From the NCBI GenBank assembly GCA_022836615.1, contig MU405362.1:1-64000 (forward strand): a stretch of 64,000 nucleotides of DNA, read 5' to 3'. This DNA comes from Annulohypoxylon bovei var. microspora. Lineage: Eukaryota; Ascomycota; Sordariomycetes; Xylariales; Hypoxylaceae. The notes beneath the pieces were generated by a model. That model searched no databases and was not told the DNA's origin. It saw only the letters and a program-made list of their open reading frames with translations. Position 1 is the first letter of the stretch; every line of letters starts with the position of its first letter. The translations under genes were made by a program, and so were the position numbers. Shown piece by piece: positions 34,583 through 46,900 of the stretch.

Positions 34583-35643
34583 ATGGCTACGGCGAAGACC
34601 GACCACCTAGAAAGGACGGCCGCAGAGCCGCGGGACAAGGTACGTTCGCAGCGGGAATTTTAAAAACGTAAGACTAGCTGCTCATCGATCCTTGGAGTCT
34701 CTGCACACCGTCACACTAGCCGAGATCACCGAAGTCAACGACCAGATCCGGCTCTTCCGCCTCGAACTCTCTGCACCCATCCACGTAAGCCCCATTTCCC
34801 CTTATCTCAGGTAGATATCTAGGTAGGTTCTTAGGCTACTCACACATCTTATTCCCCTCGATATAGTTCCTGCCCGGCCAGTGGCTCGACGTCTACGTGC
34901 CGGGCGTCGCCAAGGCCGGCGGGTACACCATCACCTCGCCCCCGTCGAGCGCGCTCACCGACGCCTCATCAACCCCGTTCCTCGAGCTCGCCGTGCAGAA
35001 GTCGCCCGACCCGCCCGCGGCCTGGCTCTGGCAGGACCCGGCCGCCATCACGTACGCCGACCTGCGCGTCCGCGTCGGCGGCGGCTTCGTGTGGCCGCCG
35101 CCCGGCGTCAACGCTAGGGCCCTGCGGAAGGTCGTTTTTGTCGCGGGCGGCGTTGGGGTTAACCCGCTGGTGAGCATGCTGAGCGGGCTGGCGGAGATGA
35201 GGGAGCGGGACCGGGCGTTCGAGGTGCGGTTTTTGTATTCGTTGAAGGATGAGGCTGAGGAGGATGGGGAAGGCGGGGCAGGGACGAGACGCGCGCGGCG
35301 CTTGCTGTTCGTCGAGAGGCTGGCTGCGGTGTTCGCGTCCGGCAGGGTGAGGGGGAGCTTGCAGCTCTTTCTGACGGGCGGGGCTGGAGAGGGGGACGGG
35401 GAGGTCGAGGGGGAGGGGGTGGTGTCCTGTGGAAGCGAGGGGGGCGATGTGCGGTTTCGCCGGCGGAGGATGACGGTGGACGATGTGGCCGCGGCCGCCG
35501 GCGACTCTTCGGAGAGGCGGTTCGCTGTCGTTTACGTATGTGGCGTTCCGACCATGACGGACGAGTTTGTGCAGAAGCTCTCCGACCCAAAGCACGGGTT
35601 TGGAATGGAGCCTCACCGGGTGCTATGTGAGAAGTGGTGGTAG
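34583..35643 (+). CDS. OXNAD1-like FAD/NAD-binding oxidoreductase
   Basis: Three exons, 34583-34639, 34698-34784 and 34867-35643, all phase 0, give 306 residues. Exon 2 holds the start of a ferredoxin-reductase flavin domain (VTLAEITEVNDQIRLFRLEL). Exon 3 continues FLPGQWLDVYVPG, where the loop before the flavin-binding RxY[ST]-like position reads GGYTITSPPS. The NAD-binding domain follows with VVFVAGGVGVNPLVSML and a terminal YVCGVPTMTDEFVQKL. This order matches OXNAD1-type proteins, single-polypeptide reductases of unknown physiological partner, often mitochondrial in animals. No targeting peptide is obvious. Exon 3 is strikingly GC-rich compared with neighbours, with strong G/C third positions. 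A Gly/Glu-rich insertion lies near residues 180-240. Confidence 0.83.
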
Positions 35644-36119
35644 CTGGAGAGACTAGATATGTAATATGAACTCTATATGTATTGGCGAAAGGGGTTTGAC
35701 ATGGTATTCGGACTGCTAATTCTCATTGACGTTATGAACCCTAACCCTGATTTATCACTGTCTACAACGAGATCCGCTCCAAGTCCACGGAGTTTTCAAA
35801 TAACCTCGTCCTACTACTATGCGTGCTCACGAGAACATTCATTACATTACGATCACGTATCATACTGTCACGGCGATGGTAAATTCAAACTTTCAATATA
35901 TGTACCTAGATGTTCATGTCTTGTACACCTGTACCACAACATTGACAATACTGAGTGAGCAATGAACTACTCTGACACGTAGTGATTTTCTGCCACTGGT
36001 ATGCCACGGATGCCTTCAAATGACAAACACACCGTTCTGGAGGCCTACATTATTTTCAGAAATGAACGCACTTATGACAAGAGTATAGTCAAGCCGCCTT
36101 TTATTAGTCTTTCTATCCG
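35644..36119. other. Convergent intergenic region
   Basis: 3' ends of the OXNAD1-like and AP-1 gamma genes. The open sequence before 36120 on the minus strand is downstream of the true AP-1 gamma stop once its last intron is removed. Nothing else was noticed. Confidence 0.6.
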
Positions 36120-38938
36120 CTACGATGGCTCTGTCCACTTCACCTGATCCATGACCTGGCCTGCCGATGGGTGGGAGTAACCAATTCTCAACATCAAGCG
36201 AAGAGGCTAGAATTGGGATGTTAGCGGGATGAAACGGGAAAGGGAGATATACTTTATATGGAACACTTACTCCTTTGCTTCCCGTAATCCTCATTACCTG
36301 GGTTGCTTCACCTCCGGGTGCGACATCCGAGTTGGAGATGCTCATCAACTGCAGTTTCTGTGACTTCGGCACAGCTGCTTGTAGGCCTACGTTGGAGAGT
36401 AGAGCACCAGAAGAGTTCCGGAAACGACTTAGAACCTGTACAGCTCCTTCAGCATTACGCTGTAGCTGGAGGGTAACATTGAGACCGTTAGCATCATAGC
36501 ATGGAATGCTATTCGGTGGTGGGGCTGTAGCAGCTTGTTGAGGTGGAGGGGAGCCGAGTGACGAGAGAGCATCCAGGCCAGAGCTGGCAGGGGCGGGACT
36601 TGGGGTTGAGCCTTGAGAAAAGAGATCCATAATTGACGCCGTGTTGCTTGATTGAGGTGGGGGAGATGCGGTCCCTTGTGGTGAAGTTGTACTGCCACCG
36701 AGAATGTCGGCGAGCAGATCGGTATTGCTCTGGCCTCCGTTCAAAGGTGATACTATTGGCATCGTAGTGGTGTCACCCATCAAATCGAGCAGGTCCTGAT
36801 CTGTTGTAGGCTTCGCAATAAGCTTTGACCTGCGATTAGCGCCTTTCTTGGGTTTCTTGGTAGCCTCGCCAAGCACTCTGGACTCCTCCTTGATTTGCGG
36901 TGGTGGCATCTTCTCGAGCACACCACGACGTATGTCATCATATGCAAATAGGTTGCCGTACTCTACAGCTCTTTGCTGGACCTCAACATCCAAACTGGTC
37001 TGATGGAACTGCAAAAGACGTTGAATGCGTTCCAGCTGGGAGCTATCTGATAGACGTGTACTCAATTTGACAAGAGCGGTGACTATGTATTCGGTAGCTA
37101 TTTGCGTAGCATAACTGCTGTTGAGGATGGTGGTGAAGACATCGATGATCTCGTGTTCTTTAACTTCCTGGACTAATTCCTCTTCTTCATACTGTCCGCC
37201 TCTAAGAAGCGAATCCGCGTATTCGCCTATACACCATGCGCCCGCCTGGGTCAGACTTTCCTGGGTGATGTCTTTCTTCAAATTTGTGTATAACTTCTGC
37301 ACAGCATACGTCTGGAGTTCTGGTGTTGTAGCTACGAGTCGGACAAACGAGGCCATGATGGGCTCCTTGACGAAATTTCCGGCGAGCGTCAGCACTCGTA
37401 ACATAGTATCGATGTGCCATCGCTTATTAGGGGAGTACCGGTCAGCCGCGATACCAATTTGACTGGTCATACTTGGCTTGAACTCGTTGTCTGCAACCTC
37501 GAGGAATGCAAGCAATTCTCTAATGAGTACTCGTACATTGCTTTCATTGATGAGGGTGAAGCTAAGGTCAAGAGCACGCCTTCTAATGCTGATGTCAGGG
37601 TCGCGTAGACATTCGAGAATGGTATTTCGGTGTCGCTGAACAGCATTAGGCTCGATAGCAACAACCTTGATCAACGTGTTCAGAGCAACATATCTGATAT
37701 TATTGTCGCGGTTGGAAAGGAATTTGCCGAGGATGTTCACACCAAGAACCCTAAGACCCGAGTCGGCCTCGATATCGAGGATAGTTCGAACAGCCTCATA
37801 AAGGATGGAGTTGCCCACGTTCTTCGAAGAGTCGGTGTTGGTGGCAACTTGGGCGAGAATATCATTAATTTGTTCGGTCCCTTCCGCATCTCCACGAACG
37901 AGGACTCGAAGTAGCCGGAGAATCTTTACTTGCAAGAAGGGATCTGTGATGCCAGTGACATCATGCTCGGGGGCGTAACCAGATGTAGCAAGCCCCTTCA
38001 AGGTCCTCACCAGTACAGGCACAAACTGTTTAAACTTGTCGATGATTCCTTCGTCACCGCCCTCTTCTTCCTCCGCCTCACACATGCTCGTGACCAATGT
38101 CAGTCCACATAGAAGAACGCCATGGTTTCTATCCGATAATAGCTGAGCAGCTTTCTCGACAAAGTGCTCCTGGAGATCCGGAACCTTTCGGCATATTCGC
38201 ATAGCGCACAGGGCAGCCTTTCTCCGGATGTAAGGGTTTGCGGTCGACACCAACGTTTCGATTTCGGGGAACAGATCCCGGGACATTTCGATCGAGGCAA
38301 TATTTCCTAAGGTGCAGAGAGCAAGGCCTACAACATACTGATTCGAGTGACCTAGATCACTATTTAAGAGAAGCTGGGATTAGTCTGGAGCAGTATAGAG
38401 ATCTTCTAGAGTTATAGCGTACTTCTTTAACGAATTTGTAACCAATGTGAGCACCTCCTGATTTTCATCTAGTAGCAGACTCGTAGCTAAGTGCCCAAGT
38501 CGCTTGTCGGCGAACCGCGGAGACGCAAGTAACTTGATGCATTCTATTTGACCGAAATGGGTTCTCTCTCCTAGCGTAAACAGGTATAGGAGCTTGGCTA
38601 CATTGTTGCGCCTAACATTTAATATCGGTTAGCAAAAGCTCGATGTCTCGGGACCATCATTGTTTTGTACGTACCTCACATTGTGATCTCCGCTTTCTTC
38701 CCGAAAGCTGGCCCTGATGGCCGCGCTCTCCTTTTGGATAACGGCTCGTTCATCGGCAATAGTCTTCGCGGCACGCACATTGCGAATAAACTGCTTCACT
38801 ATAGGGGGGATTGTCAGCCAGCTAGTTTTGATTGCACAACTATCTAGTGGCCTAGATAGGTTTGCTATCAATTGTTGGTAGGAAGGGTGACCGGTGAAGG
38901 AAACCCCCTTTTTAGTGTGATAACTTACAAGAACTCAT
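36120..38938 (-). CDS. APL4: AP-1 clathrin adaptor complex, gamma-adaptin subunit
   Basis: Five exons, 38938-38929 (10 nt), 38798-38675, 38611-38423, 38359-36271 and 36206-36120, give 832 residues. The start SSLKQFIRNVRAAKTIADE and the ERTHFGQIECIKLLASPRFADKR block are the classic gamma-adaptin N-terminus. The trunk (to ~residue 600) is an alpha-solenoid with LGHSNQYVVGLALCTLGNI and NPYIRRKAALCAMRI. A Pro/Ser-rich hinge with DLLDLMG, DLLADILGG and MDLFS clathrin/accessory motifs follows. The C-terminal gamma-ear begins ITLNVTLQ-like and ends VKWTEPS only if the 64-nt intron 36270-36207 is removed; otherwise an unrelated tail is read. Role: cargo sorting at trans-Golgi network and endosomes. 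The 10-nt first exon encodes the first three residues and one base of the fourth codon. Confidence 0.95.
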
Positions 38939-39908
38939 GATGAAGCTTCGCGGGCCCTGGAAGGGCCTATTGAATTAGAATAGCCAGTTTCGGCAAAGGT
39001 GAAGCTGTGGGATACAGATTAAATTTCGCAAATGTGTGTTTCACAGAAATTTGTCGTGTGTCGTGTATAGTTGTCGCAGTTCGTCGAGAGTTATGGTTGT
39101 GGTTGTGGTTGTGGTTATGAATGGATTAGATATATCTAATCTTGTGTCCACCAGCTCGGCTCCATATTTCCAAGGTGTTTCCCAAACTCAAAGGCCATTC
39201 TGGCAGCCCTGCGCCTGCCAGTGGTGGGAACAGTACTTAGGTACTTCCATACAACAATACTTCGGAATAGGAGCTATTTATCCGGTCTGATCTTTCAATC
39301 AACATTGAAAGGTGTTGTCAAGATTTATTAGTGTCTAGGTAGTCGCATATACTCATTTAAATATATAACCTCCATTGGATAATATTCAATTCAATTCTGA
39401 GTATATGTGTCTAGTAGGTTATACAAGTAGGAAAACAATTTCTCTACGTAGATTTTTAAGTGTCTCACCCGGCGACTTTTTGACATTACGTGTATCAACG
39501 GTGTGAAACGTCTTCCCGATATACCGGCGCTCGGAAAGATGATCTTACCGCTAACCCAATAGTTGACAAATATTCACCTCATAGTCTTTCCGAATGATGC
39601 GTGTATCGAGTAGCACCTATGTGATATCACTCACGTTCCCACTAACTAAGTATGGAGTTATGAATCGTATGCCCATCTTAGTTACGGACCGGGCCAATTC
39701 CACGTACGGGATAGGTAAGTAGGTAGGTATGGTAGGTATGGTAGTAGCTGAGATCCATAAATAAGGGGGCAGAAGAGTTCCATCTTCATCTGTAACGCCA
39801 TATAAAAGTCCCTCAAGTTTTCTTTACAAACGTCAATACAACTCGACCTTCAACAGACTAAGTCCATTTTCTATCAATTTATCACCGTGACATCAGACCC
39901 TTTCCATC
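38939..39908. promoter_or_regulatory. Divergent promoter of AP-1 gamma and MGST3-like genes
   Basis: A 970-bp AT-rich region between the two start codons. It contains a GGTTGT hexamer run (39095-39116) and a GGTATGGTA-type repeat at 39719-39750. Short open frames are not supported. Confidence 0.55.
39095..39116. repeat. GGTTGT hexanucleotide run
   Basis: About 3.7 tandem copies of GGTTGT in the divergent promoter upstream of AP-1 gamma. It is a minor microsatellite. Confidence 0.85.
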
Positions 39909-40495
39909 ATGGCTTCACTCCAAGTTCCGGGCGAATATGGGTAAGTAGAGTTATAGCTTCTAGTTATATATATGTTCCAACAACAGATTACCAGCACGCC
40001 ATCTCTCTCCCACCCGATTGGCACACCCCACATTCTAGCACAAGCAAATATGACTTTAAACTAACCTCGCCATGTCTTAGATACGTCCTCACCGTTGCCG
40101 CGTCCTCGTTTTTCATCAACACCCTCCACTTTTTCTTAACGGCTAAGGCGCGCGGGGCCAGCGGCTTGGCATATCCGATTCCCTATGCGAGCAAGGAGCA
40201 TGCCGAAAAGGATCCTAAGGCATACGCGTTTAACTGCGCCCAGCGGGCGCACGCCAACTACACCGAGAACTTGACGCCTTTCCTGGGTGCCCTCCTTATC
40301 TCCGGCCTCTATTACCCGACTGCTAGCGCCGCCCTCGGCTCAGTCTGGGTTTTCGGCCGTTTCTGGTACGCTTTCGGTTATACATCGTTTGGCCCGCCGG
40401 GTAGACTCAAGGGCTTCACCTTGAGTGTGCTCTCCGACGCGGCTCTGAAAGTTATGGCTGTCATTGCCGGTGTAAAGATGCTCCCGAGTGCATAG
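39909..40495 (+). CDS. MAPEG-family microsomal glutathione S-transferase 3-like protein
   Basis: Two exons, 39909-39940 and 40081-40495, with a 140-nt intron (GTAAGT donor, CTAAC branch point), give 148 residues, the usual MAPEG length. The splice restores PGEYGYVLTVAASSFFIN, the typical MGST3 start. Four hydrophobic segments follow. Signatures are FNCAQRAHANYTEN (the conserved RAHxNxxE glutathione-binding motif) and FGRFWYAFGYTSFGPPGRLKGF. Role: membrane-bound glutathione transferase/peroxidase acting on lipid hydroperoxides, by family. The intron is stop-free in one frame for part of its length, so an intron-retaining reading could mislead annotation. Confidence 0.92.
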
Positions 40496-40923
40496 GGATC
40501 TTCCGAGTAGCTTGGTACAACGCCAGGGGAAATTGGGATGGGAAAAGATATGTCATAGCAGAGATCTTAAAATAAATAAAGTTCCGGGTTTTATATTTCA
40601 GTTACACATGTGCAACCATCAGTGGAGACTATATTTAGAAAATAAAGCTACGATAACAGCTACATGTAATTCCTTTTGATTTGCAACTTTATAAATTAGG
40701 TACACCACGGAGAGCAGTAATGTTTTTTTAAGTAAATAACGGACTTTGATGTTAACACGTTAGAGACCTGCTCAGGTATGTACTTGGTACGTATAACTTA
40801 TTATTTCTACCCATTTTCAAGAAGATAGGAGGGTTAGGTATCAATCTAAATCAACCATAATGCAAGTTGCTTGTTAAACTATATGTGAATAATATTCTTA
40901 CCTTTGATATAACTATTTTTTTT
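40496..40923. other. Convergent intergenic region
   Basis: Short AT-rich 3' region between the MGST3-like and ECM14 genes. A T-rich run at ~40915-40926 lies at the ECM14 end. Nothing else was noticed. Confidence 0.6.
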
Positions 40924-42636
40924 TTACGTACATCCAATGCACCTCCTTCGGCGTCGCCTTCGAAGTTCTAAAATATGTTCGTCCTCCTCGGCGACTAGAT
41001 TAGTTTGTTCGGAGTCATCCTCTCCAAGTATAGAATTATCGTACGATTCATGACCGTTATTACCAAGAAGGTAGTCCCCAAGATATTTCATTGCCTGGTA
41101 AACTTCCTCGCCGGTGGGAATGATGTATTCGCTCGGAAGTAAGAACCCGTAGCTTCCAGTGTCCCGTAATTTGATCTGATAGCTGTAACGAGCCCCCAAT
41201 TCGTGAAAGATATAGTCAATGGCCGAACCTCCGCTGGCCTCAACCCGTTTCCTTTCTGCGTTTGGTACGTCGTCTGCGCTTGCCACGGCTCCCTCACAAG
41301 CAGACGTAGTAGTATAAACTTCTCCGTTGGAGAGTCTCATATGCTTTGCCAAATTCATAGCTACTTCTTGTAGATTTTCAATATTTGGCGGGTGAGCGGC
41401 ACAGGAATACGCATAAGGATACAAGACTTGCTGGGAATACGAATGGAGGTCAAGATAAGCCACGAACTTGACACCGTTATCCGTCTCATTCTTAGCCCAA
41501 TCTGCCAGCTGAGCTGCTTCGACTGCCTGAAAGGGTTGGTCACCACCATAGCTTTCAGAGCACGGCTCAGTCTGGTGCTGTGTAGCATCCCATCGATATC
41601 CGAAGGCGTGGTCCAGGTCAAATCCAGGGCAATATTGCATCTTGGTGCGCTGCCTGGACTTGCGCCACAGACGGTCGACGTCCCATGTATACTCATACCC
41701 ATCAGGATTTAGGACAGGGACGAAGACGATGTCAAAATGCTCAAGAATTTTGATTATCATTGGGTCCTCGTCAATAGACCTAATGAAGGACCAGGCAACA
41801 TAATTCACCGTGCTCGTAGAGATCCACTCCCGTGCGTGAATACCACCGGTAATGAGTATGGTATCCTTGGAGCCATTCGAGCTACCTGGCGTCGCACTAC
41901 TACTTGGTATGCCTACCCTTAATGCTGGTATATCGCGTCCTTCGTACGATTTTCCAATGCTAATCATCCGAACGAGACCACGGCCCCTAAACATAGAGTC
42001 CAACAGCTTCATCCAGGTGTTAATAACTGAGAGCGGCTGGTAATCGTGAAAGAAAATATCATCAACACCTCGCCTCTCAGGCGGGGGGATATCATTCGCG
42101 GGGGTAATGCCCCTGCCATTAGAGGGGGATTGGACGATTGAGTGAGAGGGGGTATCCGACGGATATGTAGCAGCAACAGCACGAGCTAGGTCGGGGATCA
42201 GGATGAAATGATTGTCGTGTAGAGAGGGCGGGAGGATACCCATCAGTGGGCGAATGCGACGGGCTTCAATGCGGATATCAGTGTAATTATCTGTGAAATC
42301 CCAAACATCGAGCAGCATCTGATCAATGGCCTTTCTTAAAGCTGCCTCGTGTGCGATTGTTGAGACATTGAATCGTATCACAACTTCGTTTTCATATCGT
42401 TGCAAATTTTGCAGGAGCTTCGGATGGGTATCGAACCATTGGTTTAGATTCTTTCTAGACTTCTTCGAAGCCCACGTAAAAGGAAAGTTGAGCAGGCGGT
42501 TGATATATGATCGTCCATTGTGGCGTTGAGGTGGAGTGGCTCGAGGAAGACTTGTCGCATTCGAGGGAAGGCATATCGTGAGGATTAAGAGCACGACGAA
42601 TATAAAAGTTCGGCGAAGGAGAGAGTTGGAGCTCAT
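40924..42636 (-). CDS. ECM14: Ecm14-like secreted metallocarboxypeptidase-fold protein, predicted inactive
   Basis: A single exon of 570 residues from the ATG at 42636. The N-terminus is a signal peptide (TFIFVVLLILTICLP). A pro-region (~30-170) precedes an M14 carboxypeptidase domain. The zinc ligands are intact: His267 and Glu270 in GGIHAREW, and His398 in DLHSYSQ. The catalytic glutamate of active M14 enzymes, expected in a [E]LRDTGxYGF context, is Lys489 here (IKLRDTGSYGF). This matches fungal Ecm14, a conserved pseudo-peptidase implicated in cell-wall organisation. The C-terminus is an acidic stretch followed by a run of arginines and a short Cys-containing tail. Asn-x-Ser/Thr sites are present, consistent with secretion. 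Confidence 0.93.
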   Translation of the reverse strand: MSSNSLLRRTFIFVVLLILTICLPSNATSLPRATPPQRHNGRSYINRLLNFPFTWASKKSRKNLNQWFDTHPKLLQNLQRYENEVVIRFNVSTIAHEAALRKAIDQMLLDVWDFTDNYTDIRIEARRIRPLMGILPPSLHDNHFILIPDLARAVAATYPSDTPSHSIVQSPSNGRGITPANDIPPPERRGVDDIFFHDYQPLSVINTWMKLLDSMFRGRGLVRMISIGKSYEGRDIPALRVGIPSSSATPGSSNGSKDTILITGGIHAREWISTSTVNYVAWSFIRSIDEDPMIIKILEHFDIVFVPVLNPDGYEYTWDVDRLWRKSRQRTKMQYCPGFDLDHAFGYRWDATQHQTEPCSESYGGDQPFQAVEAAQLADWAKNETDNGVKFVAYLDLHSYSQQVLYPYAYSCAAHPPNIENLQEVAMNLAKHMRLSNGEVYTTTSACEGAVASADDVPNAERKRVEASGGSAIDYIFHELGARYSYQIKLRDTGSYGFLLPSEYIIPTGEEVYQAMKYLGDYLLGNNGHESYDNSILGEDDSEQTNLVAEEDEHILELRRRRRRRCIGCT

Positions 42637-43989
42637 CGTGATAGAAGCCCTGTAGCGAGAGGCTCGAGTCTACGAGTGACGTCGTAGAACATGGAGATAA
42701 ATTTAATCGACGACCGTGCCTGGCTTGAAATTCTCTTACATCGAGGTTCAATACGGCTGCCTAGACTCTAGCAAATAGACTAAGTACCAACTAACTTTAG
42801 GATATACTTTTGTCTAACCGTTAGCTACAACGTAGACCGTTTCAATAATAGAAGTGGGGGAGGGGAATGTTTAAGGGCAGGCAGGTACATACATAATAAC
42901 TGCAGTACATAGGTAATTCGAGATTATATACCTAGATTATCTAAACAATCTCTGAAATGTTTCTTTCCTTATTGATATTTATAATTTATAACTTTATTAT
43001 AGTCTTATATATGTGTGTGAAGTAGTAGGAAAAGCAATGCTAGTATAAGTTACTGCTTAAGTGATAACCGAAGTATGTACATAAAGAGAACGGGTCATCA
43101 ATCATTGATGTTTCTATCCAAGTTGTCGGGTCGTCAATGTTCTCTTCTCTTTTTACGAGGTATGTAATTGTATGTACATGTCAAGTAAGGCATCGTATTA
43201 CATATCCACTATCCTCGCAGGCTGGGTAGTATCGACCGGATGTTATCCATAGAAATTATGTAGGTACGAAGCACAATATACATAGTGTACATACTTGTCT
43301 AACTGTAGCTAACCCGACCTCACCATTTTGGGTAGGAACTTGGCAGCTTTGGGGCTCTCGGCGGGGAGGTACAGTAGTATCCTAGCAGCGGACTAAGGAA
43401 CCTGGAAGCCCCAAGGGCCAACTTTTAATTGTTTCTGCGCCTGGGCAACCTACAGAAATAGCAACCAGCAACCGAACTTATTACACCAACAAGTACCAAC
43501 TGTACTGGTAGCCCAAATCCTGTACTTAACATTTTCATGAAGTATGCATACCGTCTCAATGGGTTCCTATTGATCGATCGATTGCCGATTGATATATCAT
43601 ATTCAACCCAATCCGGTCCAGCGTCTATATAGTCAACAACAAACCTGTCTTGTAGGGGGTTGTAGTACTTGTTTTCTAGCGTTGCTGACCTGGTCAGTCT
43701 GTTAAAACGTTCTAGATCTGACAGCTTCGGCGACAAGAAACCGTCAAAAAAACGATCCTTCTATCGCCTCTCGCTCTCGTTCTCGTCCCCTTGGACGAAT
43801 CCAACCCCATCTATTAATCTCTCGTCTTGTCTCGTCTTTCCCTCTTCGCAACCTTCTTCAGAACAATGGGCCTTCGCCATTGCAATTCTTGACGTGATGA
43901 CCATAGGCTATTGCTGCCATATGCCCCATCGCAAGTCGGATTTCTAGCTGGTCCCATTTCTAGACAGACACCAAGCATCGTCTATTACA
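42637..43989. promoter_or_regulatory. Divergent intergenic region between ECM14 and the Sec7-PH gene
   Basis: 1.35 kb, AT-rich to ~43400. It becomes pyrimidine-rich at 43740-43860, the likely leader of the Sec7-PH gene. A 103-codon minus-strand frame at 43425-43736 has no ATG at its start and was not accepted. Confidence 0.55.
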
Positions 43990-46900
43990 ATGCCCTTCCT
44001 ACGCCGTCGCGGCGTTAATGCCAGCGACACCGACATGAGAAGGCATACGATTCTAATCGACTCATCGCCTGTCGCCCCTAAGCCGCTTTCGCGCAGACCT
44101 CAGCCGGAGGCCTTGCTAAACCCCGACGCTACTGGGAGGAACGGAGAAGGAACGACGAATGGCGCCTCGGGCGAGAATAGAGAGGGTAACAAATCCTCCG
44201 TCGACACCTTCGCCACGTCTTCGACCTCGATGTTCCCGAGCAGAGAAAGCGAAGATCCGTATAGTCGTCCGGAGTCGCCTCCTATCCAGGATGAATCGCC
44301 GAAACATCGCAGGTTCAGCATGCTGAGGTTTCGCAATGCTTCCGATTCCCAATTATCAGCTCGATTAAAACAGCAGCAGCAAGCTGAAAAGCTGCCACCT
44401 ATGCCACAACGTAAGTTGACCTTTTCACTTGTACACCCGCGGCCTCGGGTTTGAAGTACTTGGCTTAGATTCGCTCGCTCACCTTGCTCTTCCATCTAGC
44501 CCCCTCCATCATCACGACCGCGCCTACTATAGATATAGATATGCAGACTAAGAAACAGCCTCGTATGAAAATCCCTATACGAATGCGCCGGTCCAGCGAT
44601 TTCCCTAGAGGCGATCAAGAGCTCCCACTAAAACTCATAAATTCTTTAACCTCTAAAAAGGACAAGAAAAAGACCACGAACGAACGAACAATGACCTCGT
44701 CGAGCAAGCAAACTGTGACCTTTGAAGAACCCTCTAAACCTGGGACATTGAGTACAACGTATACCAATTCTGATGACCAGAACACTGCCTTGGCTCCTCC
44801 AGTAGAACGTTTATCTGAATCATCTAGATCTGATAGTAGCCTGAACGAGCATGCTACGCTTACACAACCGGCTGGATTGAACCCGACGTCCTTCTTTCGT
44901 CTTCGTCGCAAACAGAAACAACCTGAACCACTCTTCCCCCTAGGACATCTCCCCCAGAGATCCAAGACACCTGCGCTACCTGGGGCAACTTCCTCTGTTT
45001 CGCGTACATCAACCTCCTCTCGCCCTTCTAATGCCACGACTGATCTTTCACGGCCATCTACAGGGCATGATGGTTCAACGCCGTTGGCTTCTCCTTCCCA
45101 CCTTCAAGGGTATATAGGAAAACCTGCAGGGTCGCCAGCTACAGCGTTGTTTAGACCCACGTCCAGGAATTCCGGGCAGTCGTCCCCAACAAGAGTACAT
45201 CTAACCCTTAGGGGCAGGTCTTCTACGATGAGTTCTCTTGGCGAGAGCTTCATCGACGATCGCCAAAACCCAGGAACCACGCGAACTTCCTCTTCTACCG
45301 GCCGTAAAAGTTTTGGTGATCTTTTAGGACTTAGTCGTATGCGACAGAACCCCGATAGCCTGCGACATGGGAACTTAACGCCGGCGACGCCAGGCTCCAA
45401 TACCTCAAAGAACAACTCACTGCAGATAAACAGGGAACCCGTCGTGCTACCAGAGCGCCGGGAAGATGATACCCCGGCCAAATACCTGGCTCGTGTAGAG
45501 GATATGCTCAGTCGGGGTGTCATCGCCAGTGCTCTATCTAAAGAAAACGATTCATTCTCGGCAGCTGTACTACGGAGTTACATGCGTACCTTCAGCTTCT
45601 TTGAGGAGCCTATGGATATGGCTATTAGGAAGCTCCTGATGGAGGCTGAACTCCCCAAGGAGACCCAGCAGATTGATCGTTGCCTGCAGGCCTTCGCAAA
45701 TCGCTACCACGAATGTAATCCAGGAATCTACTCTACTCCCGACCAAGCTTATTTCATAGCCTTTTCCCTTCTTATATTGCACACAGATGTGTTCAACAAA
45801 AACAACAAGTACAAGATGCAGAAGGCCGATTATCTGAAAAATACTCATGGGGAAGGTATTTTTGATGATATACTCGAATGCTTCTATGACAATATTAGCT
45901 ACACGCCGTTTATTCATGTGGAAGACGATCTTGCTCTGAACGGCGACCGAGCGGGCAGTCTGAGATCGAAGAAGAAAACAATTTTCCCGAACACCACGAC
46001 AGAGACGATACGAAGATCGAAAGATCCGATTGATCCCTATACACTCATTATAGATGGACGATTAGATACGCTCCGACCACCCCTAAAGGACCAGATCCCA
46101 TTGGAGGAGCACTATAGCTATCTAGGTACTGCTGATGATCTGGACTTGCAAGAGCTACAAAACACGTTCTTCAAGACTGGGGTTCTTCAGATCGTATCCG
46201 CACGATCCCGCCCAGACGCTTTCATGACGGAGAAGACGGCAAATAATCCACAAGACGCCCATCCCGGTATCGTGGATATCAAGGTCACCAAAGTCGGTAT
46301 GTTATGGCGTAAAGACCCTAAGAAAAAGAAGACACGCTCGCCCTGGCAGGAATGGGGGGCGATTTTAACAGGCGCCCAATTATACTTCTTTCGCAATACA
46401 GCATGGGTCAAGAATTTGGTCCATCAGTACGAAACACACATCAAGTTAGGACATGATGGGATTCCGCTAATCTTCAACCCTCCTATTGAGCAGTTCAAGC
46501 CCGATGCTCTAATGTCAACCCATGGCGCAGTCGCCCTATGGGATAACAGTTACAAAAAGCACAAGAACTCATTTGTATACGTCAGACATGGTGGATTAGA
46601 AGAAGTGTTACTTGCTCAGACTGAGGAGGATAGAAATGACTGGCTTGCTAAGCTGAACTATGCTGCCGCGTTTAGGACGTCTGGCGTACGAATGCGAGGA
46701 GTCGTAGGTGGTAATTACGAAGGTCAGAGTCGACGTGCCATCAGAAGGTTAGACAGCACCGATGCAACTCAGTTGGTTCAAACTCCCAGTGGGGAAGTCA
46801 GCATCAACCGGAGTCGTATCGACCATCAGATGGCTCGAGACATCCTCGTTGCTCGTCGTGAAATAATACGTACCAAGATCGACGAAGCCGATGAGAAACT

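Noticed and set aside
34969..35616. 215-codon minus-strand open frame opposite the OXNAD1-like gene
   Set aside because: It is the antisense of a GC-rich exon with a clear functional reading on the plus strand. The protein is Pro/His/Arg-rich without a recognisable domain.
36016..36119. Extended AP-1 gamma C-terminus read through to a stop at 36016
   Set aside because: Removing the 64-nt intron 36270-36207 gives the canonical gamma-ear ending VKWTEPS with a stop at 36120. The read-through tail has no ear similarity.
43425..43736. 103-codon minus-strand frame with a hydrophobic end
   Set aside because: It begins at a TTG, not an ATG. The first ATG gives only a short C-terminal piece, and it lies in a promoter region.
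45104..45523. 139-codon minus-strand frame opposite the Sec7-PH gene
   Set aside because: It is antisense to a long coding exon and contains Ser/Arg-rich sequence with no domain.
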